From contig NZ_JBHUPT010000018.1 of assembly GCF_049056525.1 (NCBI RefSeq), forward strand, positions 32,148-96,147: 64,000 nucleotides of DNA, given 5' to 3'. The stretch is from Leisingera coralii (GTDB lineage Bacteria; Pseudomonadota; Alphaproteobacteria; Rhodobacterales; Rhodobacteraceae). Made by a program: the position numbers and the translations under genes. The notes under the pieces were generated by a model, which was not told where the DNA came from, did no database searches, and worked only from the letters and a program-made list of their open reading frames with translations. Positions 1-8,416 of the stretch are shown here, one piece after another. The first letter of the stretch is position 1. Each line of letters starts with the position of its first letter.

Positions 1-160
1 GCAGATCAGGGATCAGGGTGGCAGTCATCTCGACCAGCTCGCCCGCGTAGATGTTGGGAGAAGCCCGGTGCATGGCCTGCAGCACCTGGTCCGGCACCAC
101 CGACGGCCCTGGGATGGCCAGGTAGGAGCGCCCTGCCGACACGTTCACTGATCCGCTCAT
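1..160 (-). CDS. Class V aminotransferase, N-terminal fragment (runs off the left edge)
   Basis: Only about the first 53 residues are inside the window. Reading leftward from the ATG at 158-160 gives a protein starting MSGSVNVSAGRSYLAIPGPS, then a VPDQVLQAMHRASPNIYAGE-like stretch. This PGPS..VP..V..AM motif is the usual N-terminus of fold-type I, class V PLP aminotransferases of the serine-glyoxylate or alanine-glyoxylate group. The substrate cannot be told from this part, and the PLP lysine lies outside the window. It is divergent from the ABC exporter to its right. Confidence 0.7.
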   Translation of the reverse strand, partial: MSGSVNVSAGRSYLAIPGPSVVPDQVLQAMHRASPNIYAGELVEMTATLIPDL

Positions 161-316
161 GGCTGATGTTCCTTGCAGCGCGGAAGGCGTCCCTGCCCGC
201 CGCGGTTGATCCGTGCCGCCACAGTAGCCGCCCGGCCCGCCGGGTCAATTCCATTGACCGCAGCGTCACGGCGAATTGCTTGCGCCCTGCACCGGAGCTG
301 CTTAAATGGTCGCGGC

Positions 317-2230
317 ATGTCAGAAAAGGCCCGTAATGACCCGAATTCCCTGCCGGATCCTCCCCGCATGAGCCAGCCTCACAAATCCTCCCGCGAGCTG
401 TTCGGCTGGCTGTGGCGCGGATATTTGCGCCATTACATCGGGCTCCTGGGCGTTGCGGTGATCTTCATGCTGCTGGAAGGCGCCACCATGGGGGCGCTCG
501 GCTATATGATGCAGCCGATGTTCGATCTGGTGTTTGTCGCGGGCAATACCGATGCGCTGGTCTGGGTCAGCCTGGCGTTTCTGGCGATCTTCACCCTGCG
601 CGGCGTGTCCAGCGTCACCCAGAAGGTGCTGCTCAGCAAGGTGTCGCAGACCTCTGCCGCGCATCTGCGCAAGGACATGCTGGCGCGGCTGATCCGGCAG
701 GACCCGGCCTTTCACCAGCAGCACCCGCCGGGGCTGCTGCTGCAGCGGGTGCAAAGCGATGTGGGGGCGATCAACTCGGTCTGGCAGGCGGTGATCACCG
801 GTGCGGGGCGCGACCTGGTGGCGCTGGTGGCGGTGCTGGGCGTGGCCTTCAGCATCGACTGGCGCTGGACCCTGATCCTGCTGATTGGCGTTCCGGTGCT
901 GCTGCTGCCGATCTCCTCGATCCAGCGCTATGTGCGCAAGAAGGCATCGCGGGCGCGGGATCTGGGTGCCGATCTGGCGACCCGGCTGGACGAGATTTTC
1001 CACGGCATCGTGCCGGTCAAGCTGAACCGGCTGGAGGACTATCAGGTCAACCGTTTCTCCGAACGCACCGATGAGTTTGTCCGCTCCGAGGTGAAGGCGG
1101 CCTTTGGCACCTCCTCGATTTCCGGGATGACCGACATCATGGCCGGTGTCGGCTTCATGGCGGTGCTGCTTTATGGCGGCTCCGAGATCATTGCGGGCGA
1201 AAAGACCGTCGGCCAGTTCATGAGCTTCTTCACCTCGATCGGCCTGTCGTTTGAACCGATGCGGCGGCTGGCCAATATCTCCGGCGTCTGGCAGGGGGCG
1301 GCGGCGGCGCTGGAGCGGATCAAGGAACTGCTGGATGCGCCGATCCTGCTGAGCGAGCCGGAGCATCCCAAGGCGGCGCCGCAGGGCCTGCCGGCAATCA
1401 AGCTGGAGGGTGTCGATCTGAGCTATGGCGACGCCAGGATCCTGAACCAGCTGGCGCTGGAGGCCGAGGCGGGCAAGACCACCGCGCTGGTCGGCGCCTC
1501 TGGAGCGGGCAAATCGACGATTTTCAACCTGCTCACCCGGATGGTGGACCCGCAGGCGGGATCGGTCACCGTCGGCGGGGTCGAGGTCCGCGACCTGAAC
1601 ACCGCCGACCTGCGCAGCCTGTTCTCGGTGGTGACGCAGGATGCGATGCTGTTTGACGAGACCCTGCGCGAGAACATCGTGCTGGGGCGCACCGATGTCA
1701 GCGACGCGGAACTGCAGGCGGCGCTGGATGCCTCGCATGTGGCGGATTTCCTGCCCAAGCTGGAGCATGGCCTGGAAACCCGGGTGGGCCCGCGCGGATC
1801 GGCCCTGTCGGGCGGCCAGCGGCAGCGGGTGGTGATCGCCCGGGCACTGTTGCGCAACACCCCTGTGCTGCTCTTGGACGAGGCAACCTCGGCGCTGGAT
1901 GCGCAGTCGGAGAAAGTGGTGCAGCAGGCGCTGGACAAGCTGTCGGGCGGGCGCACCACGCTGGTGATTGCGCATAGGCTGTCGACCATCCGCAACGCCG
2001 ACAAGATCGTGGTGATGGACCGCGGCCAGGTGGTTGATCAGGGCAGCCATGACGAGCTGCTGGCGCGCGGCGGCATCTATGCCGACCTCTACCGGCTGCA
2101 GTTCCAGGACGGCAAGACGGTGGTGGACACGGCAAGCATCGCCGCCCAGGCGCAGCAGGTTCCGGATGGCGCGGCGGACAATGGCAAACAGCGCTGGTTC
2201 CGCCGCTTTGCGCGCAAGGTGTTCGGCTGA
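317..2230 (+). CDS. ABC exporter with fused membrane and ATPase domains (MsbA/lipid-exporter type)
   Basis: About 637 residues from ATG 317. The N-terminal half holds a six-helix exporter membrane domain (roughly residues 45-340) and the C-terminal half a complete nucleotide-binding domain: Walker A GASGAGKST near 393, signature LSGGQRQR near 497, Walker B LLLDEATSAL near 517, then an IAHRLST H-loop. This is the half-transporter layout of MsbA-like exporters, which work as inner-membrane homodimers and typically flip lipids or hydrophobic compounds. The family 2 glycosyltransferase downstream on the other strand fits an envelope role, but substrate is inference. Neither start (317 or 368) has a strong ribosome-binding site; an in-frame extension to 173 is unlikely. 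Confidence 0.85.
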   Translation: MSEKARNDPNSLPDPPRMSQPHKSSRELFGWLWRGYLRHYIGLLGVAVIFMLLEGATMGALGYMMQPMFDLVFVAGNTDALVWVSLAFLAIFTLRGVSSVTQKVLLSKVSQTSAAHLRKDMLARLIRQDPAFHQQHPPGLLLQRVQSDVGAINSVWQAVITGAGRDLVALVAVLGVAFSIDWRWTLILLIGVPVLLLPISSIQRYVRKKASRARDLGADLATRLDEIFHGIVPVKLNRLEDYQVNRFSERTDEFVRSEVKAAFGTSSISGMTDIMAGVGFMAVLLYGGSEIIAGEKTVGQFMSFFTSIGLSFEPMRRLANISGVWQGAAAALERIKELLDAPILLSEPEHPKAAPQGLPAIKLEGVDLSYGDARILNQLALEAEAGKTTALVGASGAGKSTIFNLLTRMVDPQAGSVTVGGVEVRDLNTADLRSLFSVVTQDAMLFDETLRENIVLGRTDVSDAELQAALDASHVADFLPKLEHGLETRVGPRGSALSGGQRQRVVIARALLRNTPVLLLDEATSALDAQSEKVVQQALDKLSGGRTTLVIAHRLSTIRNADKIVVMDRGQVVDQGSHDELLARGGIYADLYRLQFQDGKTVVDTASIAAQAQQVPDGAADNGKQRWFRRFARKVFG

Positions 2231-2260
2231 ATTCCAGCTTCCCCTGTTGAACGCTGAGGG

Positions 2261-2294
2261 TCGGGCGCTGCCCGGCCTCCCGGCCGGGCGGAAC
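2261..2294 (+). repeat. Partial copy of structured intergenic repeat R1
   Basis: This stretch matches the right half of the R1 element found complete at 15108-15170. It contains a hairpin with 8-bp arms (2270-2277 and 2282-2289, GCCCGGCC/GGCCGGGC) after a TCGGGCGCT lead. It lies between the convergent ends of the ABC exporter and the glycosyltransferase, where it may help transcription stop, though there is no T-run. Confidence 0.6.
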
Positions 2295-2296
2295 AG

Positions 2297-2977
2297 TTAT
2301 TTGCTGTAAGACTTTGCCAGCCTCTCCGGGGCCACTCCTAGGAAATACCGCATCAGCGTCCACAGGTTCCTGGCCCCGCGCCGCAGCCAGCCAGCCCGCT
2401 GATAGCGCCCCGCGCTGGTCAGGGCTGCTGAGGGCAAGGCGGTCAGCCCCTTGAGGCGGCGCACCAGCGCCACGTCCTCCATCAGCGGCTGGTCCGGGTA
2501 GCCCCCCGCGGCGTCATAGTCCGCACGGCGGATCAGCAGCCCCTGATCGCCATAGGGCAGCCCGAACAGGCGCGACCGCAGGTTGGCCCAGCCCGCGACC
2601 CAGGCCGGCAGCACGCCGCGCGCCCGGAACCGCAGCCGGAAATAGGCGGGATGCCCCTGCCCCTCCTCCAGGTGCTGCGCCACCGCCGCGGCCCAGCCCG
2701 GCTCCAGACGGGTGTCGGCGTGCAGCACCAGCAGCCAATCGCCCTTGGCCGCCGCACAGCCCCGCCGCAGCTGGCCGCCGCGCGAGGGCGCGCCGCTGAT
2801 CCACTCCGCCCCGGCGGCCTGGGCCATGGCGCGGGTCTCATCCGTGGAGCCGCCATCCGTGATCACCAGTTCGCGGATCAGCCCTGCCCCCAGCCCCTCC
2901 ATCAGACGCTCCAGGCAGGCGGGCAGCTCTTCGGCTGCGTTCAGGGTGGGGATCACGAGGCTGACCGGCGCGGGCAT
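2297..2977 (-). CDS. Family 2 glycosyltransferase (TIGR04283-like)
   Basis: 226 residues from ATG 2977, preceded by an AGGAAA ribosome-binding site. It is a GT-A glycosyltransferase: VSLVIPTLNAAEELPACLE at the N-terminus, ITDGGSTDET near residue 42, and an LHADTRLEPGW metal-binding region near 85. The compact size and the GDQGLL and PLMEDV motifs resemble the TIGR04283 subgroup, some members of which sit in arsenosugar-biosynthesis loci; no such neighbours are seen here. The sugar donor and acceptor are unknown. It ends convergently with the ABC exporter and is divergent from ygfZ. Confidence 0.8.
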   Translation of the reverse strand: MPAPVSLVIPTLNAAEELPACLERLMEGLGAGLIRELVITDGGSTDETRAMAQAAGAEWISGAPSRGGQLRRGCAAAKGDWLLVLHADTRLEPGWAAAVAQHLEEGQGHPAYFRLRFRARGVLPAWVAGWANLRSRLFGLPYGDQGLLIRRADYDAAGGYPDQPLMEDVALVRRLKGLTALPSAALTSAGRYQRAGWLRRGARNLWTLMRYFLGVAPERLAKSYSK

Positions 2978-3075
2978 GGATGTTTCCTCTGCGGTTTTGC
3001 TGTTTTCTTCCGCCCTGCTTCCTATATCACTGGGCCAGGCAGTGAAACGCCCCAGAGGCACACAGGAGAATAGAC

Positions 3076-3810
3076 ATGAGCGACCGCCGCATCCTGCGCG
3101 TGAGTGGCAGTGACGCCAAGAGCTTCCTGCAAGGGCTGGTCACCAACAACGTGGACCGGCTGAGCGAAGGTTTGGTCTATGCCGCGCTGCTGACGCCGCA
3201 GGGCAAGTACATTGCGGATTTCTTCCTCGCCGCCGAGGGCGATGCGGTTCTGCTGGACGTGGACGCCGCGCTGGCCGAGGGCCTGCTGAAACGGCTGAAC
3301 ATGTACCGGCTGCGCGCCGACGTGCAGGTGGAGATGACGGATCTGCAGGTGGCCCGCGGCACCGGGGAGGCTCCGGAGGGCGCGTTGCGTGATCCGCGCC
3401 ATGCGGCGATGGGCTGGCGGCTCTATGGGGCCGAGGGCCGCGATGACGGCAGTGACTGGGACGCGATCCGAGTGGCCCACTGCATCCCCGAGACCGGCGT
3501 CGAGCTGGGGCCGGACACCTATATCCTGGAAGCCGGGTTCGAGGCTCTGAACGGGGTGGACTTCCGCAAGGGCTGCTATGTCGGCCAGGAAGTGACCGCG
3601 CGGATGAAGCACAAGACCGAGCTGCGCAAGGGCTTCCGCACGGTGGAGGTCGAGGGCGCGGCGCCGGTTGGCACCGAGATTACCGCGGACGGCAAGCCGG
3701 TGGGCACGCTGTTCACCCAATCGGGCGGCAAGGGTATTGCCTACCTGCGGTTCGACCGCGCCAAGGGGGAGATGCAGGCGGGGGACGCCCACGTCACCTG
3801 GCAGCCGTGA
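3076..3810 (+). CDS. ygfZ: YgfZ/GcvT-domain folate-binding protein
   Basis: 244 residues. The family signature KGCYVGQE is present at residues 165-172, followed by the usual TARMKHKT segment. YgfZ-type proteins bind tetrahydrofolate and help repair or assemble iron-sulfur clusters in the cytoplasm; the signature cysteine is needed in studied members. Its stop overlaps the GTG start of the next gene by four bases (GTGA), so the two are probably translated together. The start is supported by a GGAGAA-type site a few bases upstream. Confidence 0.9.
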   Translation: MSDRRILRVSGSDAKSFLQGLVTNNVDRLSEGLVYAALLTPQGKYIADFFLAAEGDAVLLDVDAALAEGLLKRLNMYRLRADVQVEMTDLQVARGTGEAPEGALRDPRHAAMGWRLYGAEGRDDGSDWDAIRVAHCIPETGVELGPDTYILEAGFEALNGVDFRKGCYVGQEVTARMKHKTELRKGFRTVEVEGAAPVGTEITADGKPVGTLFTQSGGKGIAYLRFDRAKGEMQAGDAHVTWQP

Positions 3811-4610
3811 ACGGGCTGGCGGAGACGGTTCTGTCCCTTCTGGGCGCGGAAGTTTCCCGCGCCCGCCCGCTGCATGGCGGCGACCTGTCGGAGGTGCAGC
3901 TTCTCTCCTTGAGCGACGGCCGCCAAGTGGTGGCCAAGACCGGGCCGCTGGTGTCCTCAGAAGCCGCCATGCTGCACGCAATCCGCGAGGCTGGCGCGCC
4001 AGCCCCCGAAGTGCTGGGCGTTGCCGGTGATGTGCTGCTGATGGAAGCGCTGGAGGAAACCTCCGCCAGCGCGGAGGGCTGGCAGGCGCTGGGACAGGCG
4101 CTGCGGCAGCTGCATTCGGCCACAAGCCCCCATTATGGCTGGCCGGAGGAGTACGCCTTTGGCGCGGTCGCGATCCCCAACGCGCCGCTGGAAAACTGGC
4201 CGGAGTTCTGGGCCGGCCGCCGCCTGCTGGCGGCGCCCGATGCCCTGCCCCGTGATCTGCGGCTGCGGATCGAGGCGCTGTGCGTCCGGCTGCCGGAGCT
4301 GCTGCCCGCTGCGCCGCCCGCTTCTCTGCTGCATGGCGACCTGTGGACCGGCAACGTGCTGTTCAGCGGCCGCACTGCCTGGCTGATCGACCCGGCCTGC
4401 TGCTATGGCGACGGCGAGGTGGATCTGGCGATGCTGCATCTGTTCGGCACGCCGCCTGCGGCGTTTCACGCGGCCTATGGCGCGCTGGAGCCGGGGCATC
4501 AGGCGCGCCGCCATATCTATCAGCTGTGGCCCGCGCTGGTGCACCTGCGGCTGTTCGGGGCCAGCTACCGCGGGATAGTGGAGGCGCGGCTGGCGGCACT
4601 TGGCTTCTGA
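3807..4610 (+). CDS. Fructosamine kinase family protein
   Basis: 267 residues from GTG 3807, overlapping the ygfZ stop by four bases. It shows the aminoglycoside-phosphotransferase-like kinase fold of fructosamine-3-kinase relatives: VVAKTG with the ATP-binding lysine, LLHGDLWTGNVLF near residue 174 with the catalytic HGD, and WLIDPACCYGDGEVDLAML with the metal-binding aspartate near 195. Bacterial members phosphorylate sugar-derived adducts on amines or proteins (deglycation). Coupling to ygfZ suggests co-expression; a shared function is not established. Confidence 0.85.
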   Translation: MNGLAETVLSLLGAEVSRARPLHGGDLSEVQLLSLSDGRQVVAKTGPLVSSEAAMLHAIREAGAPAPEVLGVAGDVLLMEALEETSASAEGWQALGQALRQLHSATSPHYGWPEEYAFGAVAIPNAPLENWPEFWAGRRLLAAPDALPRDLRLRIEALCVRLPELLPAAPPASLLHGDLWTGNVLFSGRTAWLIDPACCYGDGEVDLAMLHLFGTPPAAFHAAYGALEPGHQARRHIYQLWPALVHLRLFGASYRGIVEARLAALGF

Positions 4611-4693
4611 CAAGCCTCTGTTCACCTCCTTGCGCTAGTGTCGCGGGCAAAGGGGCCGCGCCTGATGCGGCCGTTTGCCGAAAGGGATATTTG

Positions 4694-5239
4694 ATGCGAC
4701 TGATTTCCGGCTTTTGCCTGGCCGTGGCGGCGGCCTCCCCCGCGTGGGCGGAGTATTGGAATTACAAGGACTGGCACGTCACCGTCGAAGCGCATGTCAC
4801 CGAGCAGGACAGCTACCTGACCTGCCGCGCCTGGACCGGGGGCGACGGCGACCCGGTCCTGGCGCTAGACGTGTTTTCCGGCGATGCCGGACCGCCGGCC
4901 TTCTATCCGATGGCCCAGGTGCAGGAATATGCGCCCCGGCATTACCCCACCCTGATGCAGCAGGGCGGCACCGTGGATTTCATCTTTGACTTCGACCGGA
5001 CGTTCTCGATCGCTGCCGGGATCAATTCCTGGATCAATGAGGAGGGGCTGGCGGAAGCCGAAAGCGTGCTGCGGTTCCAGGATCACCTGGTGATGCTGCA
5101 GGCGATGAAGCAGGGAAGCTGGGTGGAAATCTGGGCAGGCAACGACATGTTCTATGAAGCGTCGCTGAGCGGCTTCACCGCGGCCTATGGCAAGATGATG
5201 GATGAATGCGGCTTCAGCCTGGCGCTGCCTGCGGGATAA
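4694..5239 (+). CDS. Secreted protein of unknown function
   Basis: 181 residues from ATG 4694. It begins with a short Sec signal peptide (MRLISGFCLAVAAASPAWA, cleavage expected after residue 19), so the mature protein is probably periplasmic. The remainder is rich in aromatic and acidic residues and has cysteines near 38 and 175 that could form a disulfide. I do not recognise the family. It stands alone, with a clear end marked by two adjacent palindromes at 5262-5310. A long in-frame extension upstream to 4280 overlaps the kinase gene and is rejected. Confidence 0.65.
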   Translation: MRLISGFCLAVAAASPAWAEYWNYKDWHVTVEAHVTEQDSYLTCRAWTGGDGDPVLALDVFSGDAGPPAFYPMAQVQEYAPRHYPTLMQQGGTVDFIFDFDRTFSIAAGINSWINEEGLAEAESVLRFQDHLVMLQAMKQGSWVEIWAGNDMFYEASLSGFTAAYGKMMDECGFSLALPAG

Positions 5240-5261
5240 GCTTGGCTGCTGGCCGTCCGGG

Positions 5262-5310
5262 CAAAAGTTTTCTGAAAACTTTTGTCTAAGACTTTTCAGA
5301 AAAGTCTTAG
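5262..5310. terminator. Twin perfect palindromes between convergent genes
   Basis: Two separate perfect inverted repeats lie side by side: 5262-5284 (10-bp arms CAAAAGTTTT/AAAACTTTTG, loop CTG) and 5286-5310 (11-bp arms CTAAGACTTTT/AAAAGTCTTAG, loop CAG). They are AT-rich in a GC-rich genome and sit between the secreted-protein gene and efp, which converge here. A two-way transcription barrier is the simplest reading. Confidence 0.6.
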
Positions 5311-5329
5311 GCCTGCGCAGAAACGTAAA

Positions 5330-5357
5330 AAAGCCGCCCCCGAGGGAGGGCGGCTTT
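5330..5357 (-). terminator. Rho-independent terminator of efp
   Basis: 10-bp perfect stem (5330-5339 with 5348-5357, AAAGCCGCCC/GGGCGGCTTT) with an 8-base loop. On the minus strand it is followed by a run of Ts. It lies 24 bases past the efp stop. Confidence 0.8.
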
Positions 5358-5381
5358 CTGCATTCCGGGACGCGGCCTGGA

Positions 5382-5945
5382 TCAGGCGCGCTCGGAATAT
5401 TCCATGGTCTCGGTATTCACCACGATCATCTCGTCCTGGCCGACAAACGGCGGCACCATCACCTTGACGCCGTTGTCCAGGATCGCCGGCTTGAAGGAGT
5501 TCGCGGCGGTCTGGCCTTTGACGACCGGCTCGGTCTCGACGATCTTGCAGGTGACTTTCTGCGGCAGGGTCGCGTTCAGCGCCTCGGACTCATAGAATTC
5601 CACCACGATGGTCATGCCGTCCTGCAGGAACGGGCGGCGGTCGCCCAGCAGGTCCGCGGGCAGTTCGATCTGCTCATAGGTTTCGGCGTCCATGAACACC
5701 AGCATGCCGTCGCTCTCATAGAGGAACTGCTGGTCCTTCTGCTCCAGGCGGACACGCTCCACCTTGTCTGCGGAGCGGAAGCGCTCGTTCAGCTTGGAGC
5801 CGTTGCGCAGGTTGCGCAGCTCGACCTGGGCAAAAGCGCCGCCCTTGCCGGGCTTCACGTGATCGACTTTCACCGCTGCCCAAAGGCCGCCATTATGCTC
5901 CAGCACGTTGCCGGGACGGATTTCGTTGCCGTTGATCTTGGGCAT
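5382..5945 (-). CDS. efp: Translation elongation factor P
   Basis: 187 residues, full family length with the KOW-like N-terminal domain and two OB domains. The loop KPGKGGAF places the conserved lysine at position 34, the site that EpmA beta-lysylates in some bacteria; no modification enzyme gene is in the window. EF-P relieves ribosome stalling at polyproline stretches. The gene is single, with a long leader (5946-6164) shared divergently with the next gene. Confidence 0.97.
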   Translation of the reverse strand: MPKINGNEIRPGNVLEHNGGLWAAVKVDHVKPGKGGAFAQVELRNLRNGSKLNERFRSADKVERVRLEQKDQQFLYESDGMLVFMDAETYEQIELPADLLGDRRPFLQDGMTIVVEFYESEALNATLPQKVTCKIVETEPVVKGQTAANSFKPAILDNGVKVMVPPFVGQDEMIVVNTETMEYSERA

Positions 5946-6164
5946 GGGAAAATGCCTTTCAGATGGTTGATGATAATTTGCAAGACCCTATATCTGGCGG
6001 GCTGATCGCTGGCAAGACAAGGATATGGTGTGAAGGAAGTGTGATTAAGGTATGCGCAATTTGCATGAAAGCTATGCATATGCGCCCTATCCGAATCGTC
6101 ACAATTCCGCCATAAGCAGCGCTACGCCGAAAATTGCAATAGCAAGAACAACAAGGGATACGAG

Positions 6165-6482
6165 ATGCGAGATTTCGTAGACGGCACCGCTTATAACAAC
6201 GAGCAAGGCAACCGCGCCCGCAAACTGTTTGCAGCCGTTGTCCTGGCCGCACTGGATGATGCCATCGCCGACGACAAGAAATACGGCAATGGCCCGGAAC
6301 AGATCGCCCGCTGGGCGCGCTCGCGCGATGGCCGCGAAGTGCTGTCCTGCGCCGGTATCGACCCCAACGAACGGGTGGTCGAAGGCCTGATGGAATTCGT
6401 CGGCCGCGGGGTCCGGACCTCGGTTGCGCTGTCGCGCGAGGAAAGCGAGCGCCGCAATGCCGCACAGGCTGAAGCCGCCTAA
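6165..6482 (+). CDS. Small conserved Rhodobacteraceae protein (DUF6280-like)
   Basis: 105 residues, start supported by AAGGGA nine bases upstream. The protein is soluble, mostly helical, with a stretch DDKKYGNGPEQIARWARSRD and an acidic/Arg-rich C-terminus. To my recollection it matches DUF6280, a domain known mainly from this family of bacteria and with no assigned function; the DUF number is from memory. No signal peptide or membrane segment. It stands alone between divergent efp and a strong terminator. Confidence 0.75.
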   Translation: MRDFVDGTAYNNEQGNRARKLFAAVVLAALDDAIADDKKYGNGPEQIARWARSRDGREVLSCAGIDPNERVVEGLMEFVGRGVRTSVALSREESERRNAAQAEAA

Positions 6483-6504
6483 AGGCTGCTGCCTGCATTG
6501 CTGA

Positions 6505-6534
6505 AAAGCGCGTCCCTCCGGGGCGCGTTTTTCT
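6505..6534 (+). terminator. Rho-independent terminator
   Basis: 12-bp stem (6505-6516 with 6520-6531, two G-T pairs), TCC loop, then TTTTTCTTTT. It ends the small conserved gene. Confidence 0.85.
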
Positions 6535-6679
6535 TTTGCCTGCACGGGTTTCCCCAGCGTCATGCCGTCGCCCCGCGGCAGCGGGCCGACGGTTCCGGCA
6601 CAGCCGCCATGGACGGCGGCGTCTAACCTGCTATGCAGGCCCCTGAAAGGCAGGGCGCAGGCAGGGAGTTGGCAGCAGG

Positions 6680-8140
6680 ATGACACGGGCGCGTTCAATC
6701 ATGATCCAGGGCACCGGCAGCAATGTCGGCAAGTCGCTCCTCGTGGCGGGGCTGGCGCGCGCTTATGTGCGGCGCGGGCTGAAGGTGACGCCGTTCAAGC
6801 CGCAGAACATGTCCAACAATGCCGCCGTCACTCCAGAGGGCGGCGAGATCGGCCGGGCGCAGGCGCTGCAGGCGCGCGCGGCGATGCGGCCGCCGCATAC
6901 CGACATGAACCCGGTGCTGCTGAAACCGGAGACCGACACCGGCGCCCAGGTGATCGTGCAGGGCAAGCGCCGCGGCACCCAAGGCGCAGGTTCCTTCATG
7001 CGCGACAAGTCCGGCCTGCTGGAGGCAGCGCTGGAGAGCTACCGGCGGCTGGCGGCAGACGCGGATCTGGTGCTGATCGAGGGCGCGGGCTCACCCGCCG
7101 AGACCAACCTGCGCAAGAACGACATTGCCAACATGGGCTTTGCCTGCGCCGCAGAGGTACCGGTGGTGATTGCCGGCGATATCCACCGCGGCGGGGTGAT
7201 TGCGCAGATCGTCGGAACCCATGCGGTGCTGGAGCCGCAGGACCTGGAGCGGGTCGTGGGCTTCATGGTGAACCGGTTCCGCGGCGATCTCAGCCTGTTT
7301 GACGGCGGCCGCGATGATATCGCCGCGCGCACCGGCTGGCCGTCCTTGGGCGTGGTGCCGTGGTTCTGGGACGCCTGGAAACTGCCGGCCGAGGACATGA
7401 TGGACATCGCCTCGCATCAGGGCGGCGCCTGCAAGGTGGTGGTGCCGCAGCTGGAGCGGATGGCGAATTTCGACGACCTCGACCCGCTGGCGGCAGAGCC
7501 GGAGGTGACGGTGGAGATCGTGCCGCCAGGCCGCGCCCTGCCCGGCGATGCGGATCTGGTGATCCTGCCCGGCAGCAAATCGACCATTGGCGACCTGACC
7601 TACCTGCGGGCGCAGGGCTGGGACATCGACATCCTCGCCCACCATCGCCGCGGCGGCCATGTGCTGGGCCTGTGCGGCGGTTACCAGATGCTGGGCAAGA
7701 CCATCGACGACCCCGAGGGCGTCGACGGGCGGCCCGGCAAGGTGGACGGCCTGGGTCTCTTGGACGTGCACACGGTGATGGCAGGCGAAAAGCGGGTGAC
7801 ACTGACCGAGGCGGTCACGCGGGACGGCAACCTGCCGGTGAGCGGCTATGAGATCCACATGGGCCGCACCGAGGGCGCCGACTGCCGCCGTGCCTGGCTG
7901 AGCATTGATGGGCGCAGCGAGGGGGCCGCCTCTGCCGATGGCCGGGTGAAGGGGTCTTATCTGCACGGGCTGTTTTCCTCGGATGCCTTCCGCGCCAGCT
8001 TCCTGGCCACCCTGGGCCACGAGAGCCAGGCGGGCTACGAGGACGGCGTCGACGCAACGCTGGACGCGCTGGCGGAGCATCTGGAGCGCTATATGGACCT
8101 AGACCAGCTGCTGGAGCTGGCGCAGCCGGTCCGGTTCTGA
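6680..8140 (+). CDS. cobQ: Adenosylcobyric acid synthase (glutamine-hydrolysing)
   Basis: 486 residues, full length. The N-terminus has the dethiobiotin-synthetase-like ATPase motif GTGSNVGKSLL (residues 11-21); the C-terminal half is a class I glutamine amidotransferase with the nucleophile in LGLCGGYQM (Cys near 331) and the histidine in SYLHGLF (near 428). It amidates four side chains of the corrin ring in late adenosylcobalamin synthesis. No other cob gene is adjacent, so this is an outlying pathway gene. I looked for a cobalamin riboswitch in 6541-6679 and did not find a convincing one. Confidence 0.96.
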   Translation: MTRARSIMIQGTGSNVGKSLLVAGLARAYVRRGLKVTPFKPQNMSNNAAVTPEGGEIGRAQALQARAAMRPPHTDMNPVLLKPETDTGAQVIVQGKRRGTQGAGSFMRDKSGLLEAALESYRRLAADADLVLIEGAGSPAETNLRKNDIANMGFACAAEVPVVIAGDIHRGGVIAQIVGTHAVLEPQDLERVVGFMVNRFRGDLSLFDGGRDDIAARTGWPSLGVVPWFWDAWKLPAEDMMDIASHQGGACKVVVPQLERMANFDDLDPLAAEPEVTVEIVPPGRALPGDADLVILPGSKSTIGDLTYLRAQGWDIDILAHHRRGGHVLGLCGGYQMLGKTIDDPEGVDGRPGKVDGLGLLDVHTVMAGEKRVTLTEAVTRDGNLPVSGYEIHMGRTEGADCRRAWLSIDGRSEGAASADGRVKGSYLHGLFSSDAFRASFLATLGHESQAGYEDGVDATLDALAEHLERYMDLDQLLELAQPVRF

Positions 8141-8213
8141 CCACAGGCGGAGGCGCTCCCGCGCCCGCCGGCCACCGCTGGCTGCCGCCAGCACCGTCCG
8201 CGGCCTTGGGGGC

Positions 8214-8292
8214 GGCGCCGCGCGATGCGCGGCGCCGGGCCCAACGGGCGGAAGGCTTTTTCAAAAGCCGCATGCCGGGCGGGAGCGCTCCC
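8214..8292 (+). repeat. Structured intergenic repeat R2, copy A
   Basis: Two hairpins flank a GGGCCCAAC core and end in GGGCGGGAGCGCT. Stem I is a perfect 10-bp inverted repeat (8214-8223 with 8227-8236, GGCGCCGCGC/GCGCGGCGCC, loop GAT); stem II is GGCTTTT/AAAAGCC. It lies between the convergent ends of cobQ and the PopZ-like gene. The same core and ending recur at 26184, 56577, 58893, more loosely at 30075, and inverted at the right edge. Confidence 0.7.
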
Positions 8293-8355
8293 CCTTGCCG
8301 CACTCCGAACCGGCGGGGAATAGCAGGCCCGGTCAGTCCGCGCGGCCTAAAGAAA

Positions 8356-8378
8356 AAGGCGCGCCTTCGGCGCGCCTT
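8356..8378 (-). terminator. Rho-independent terminator of the pcm-tolC-PopZ-like run
   Basis: Perfect 10-bp stem (AAGGCGCGCC/GGCGCGCCTT) with a 3-base loop; on the minus strand it is followed by TTTTTCTTT. It lies 38 bases beyond the stop of the PopZ-like gene. Confidence 0.8.
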
Positions 8379-8416
8379 GCTGTAAACAGTCCGCGTCTGC
8401 CGCCTGCCGTCAGGCT

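Noticed and set aside
320..2050. A 576-codon open frame on the minus strand across the ABC exporter
   Set aside because: It is an antisense shadow: low-complexity Arg/Gln/His-rich product, no recognisable domain, while the plus strand encodes a complete exporter.
4280..4693. Upstream in-frame extension of the secreted-protein gene at 4694
   Set aside because: It overlaps the kinase gene, and the clear signal peptide begins at 4694.
6541..6679. Possible cobalamin riboswitch upstream of cobQ
   Set aside because: I looked for the conserved B12-box-like sequence and the characteristic multi-stem layout and found only a short GCCGCC/GGCGGC stem; the leader is too short.
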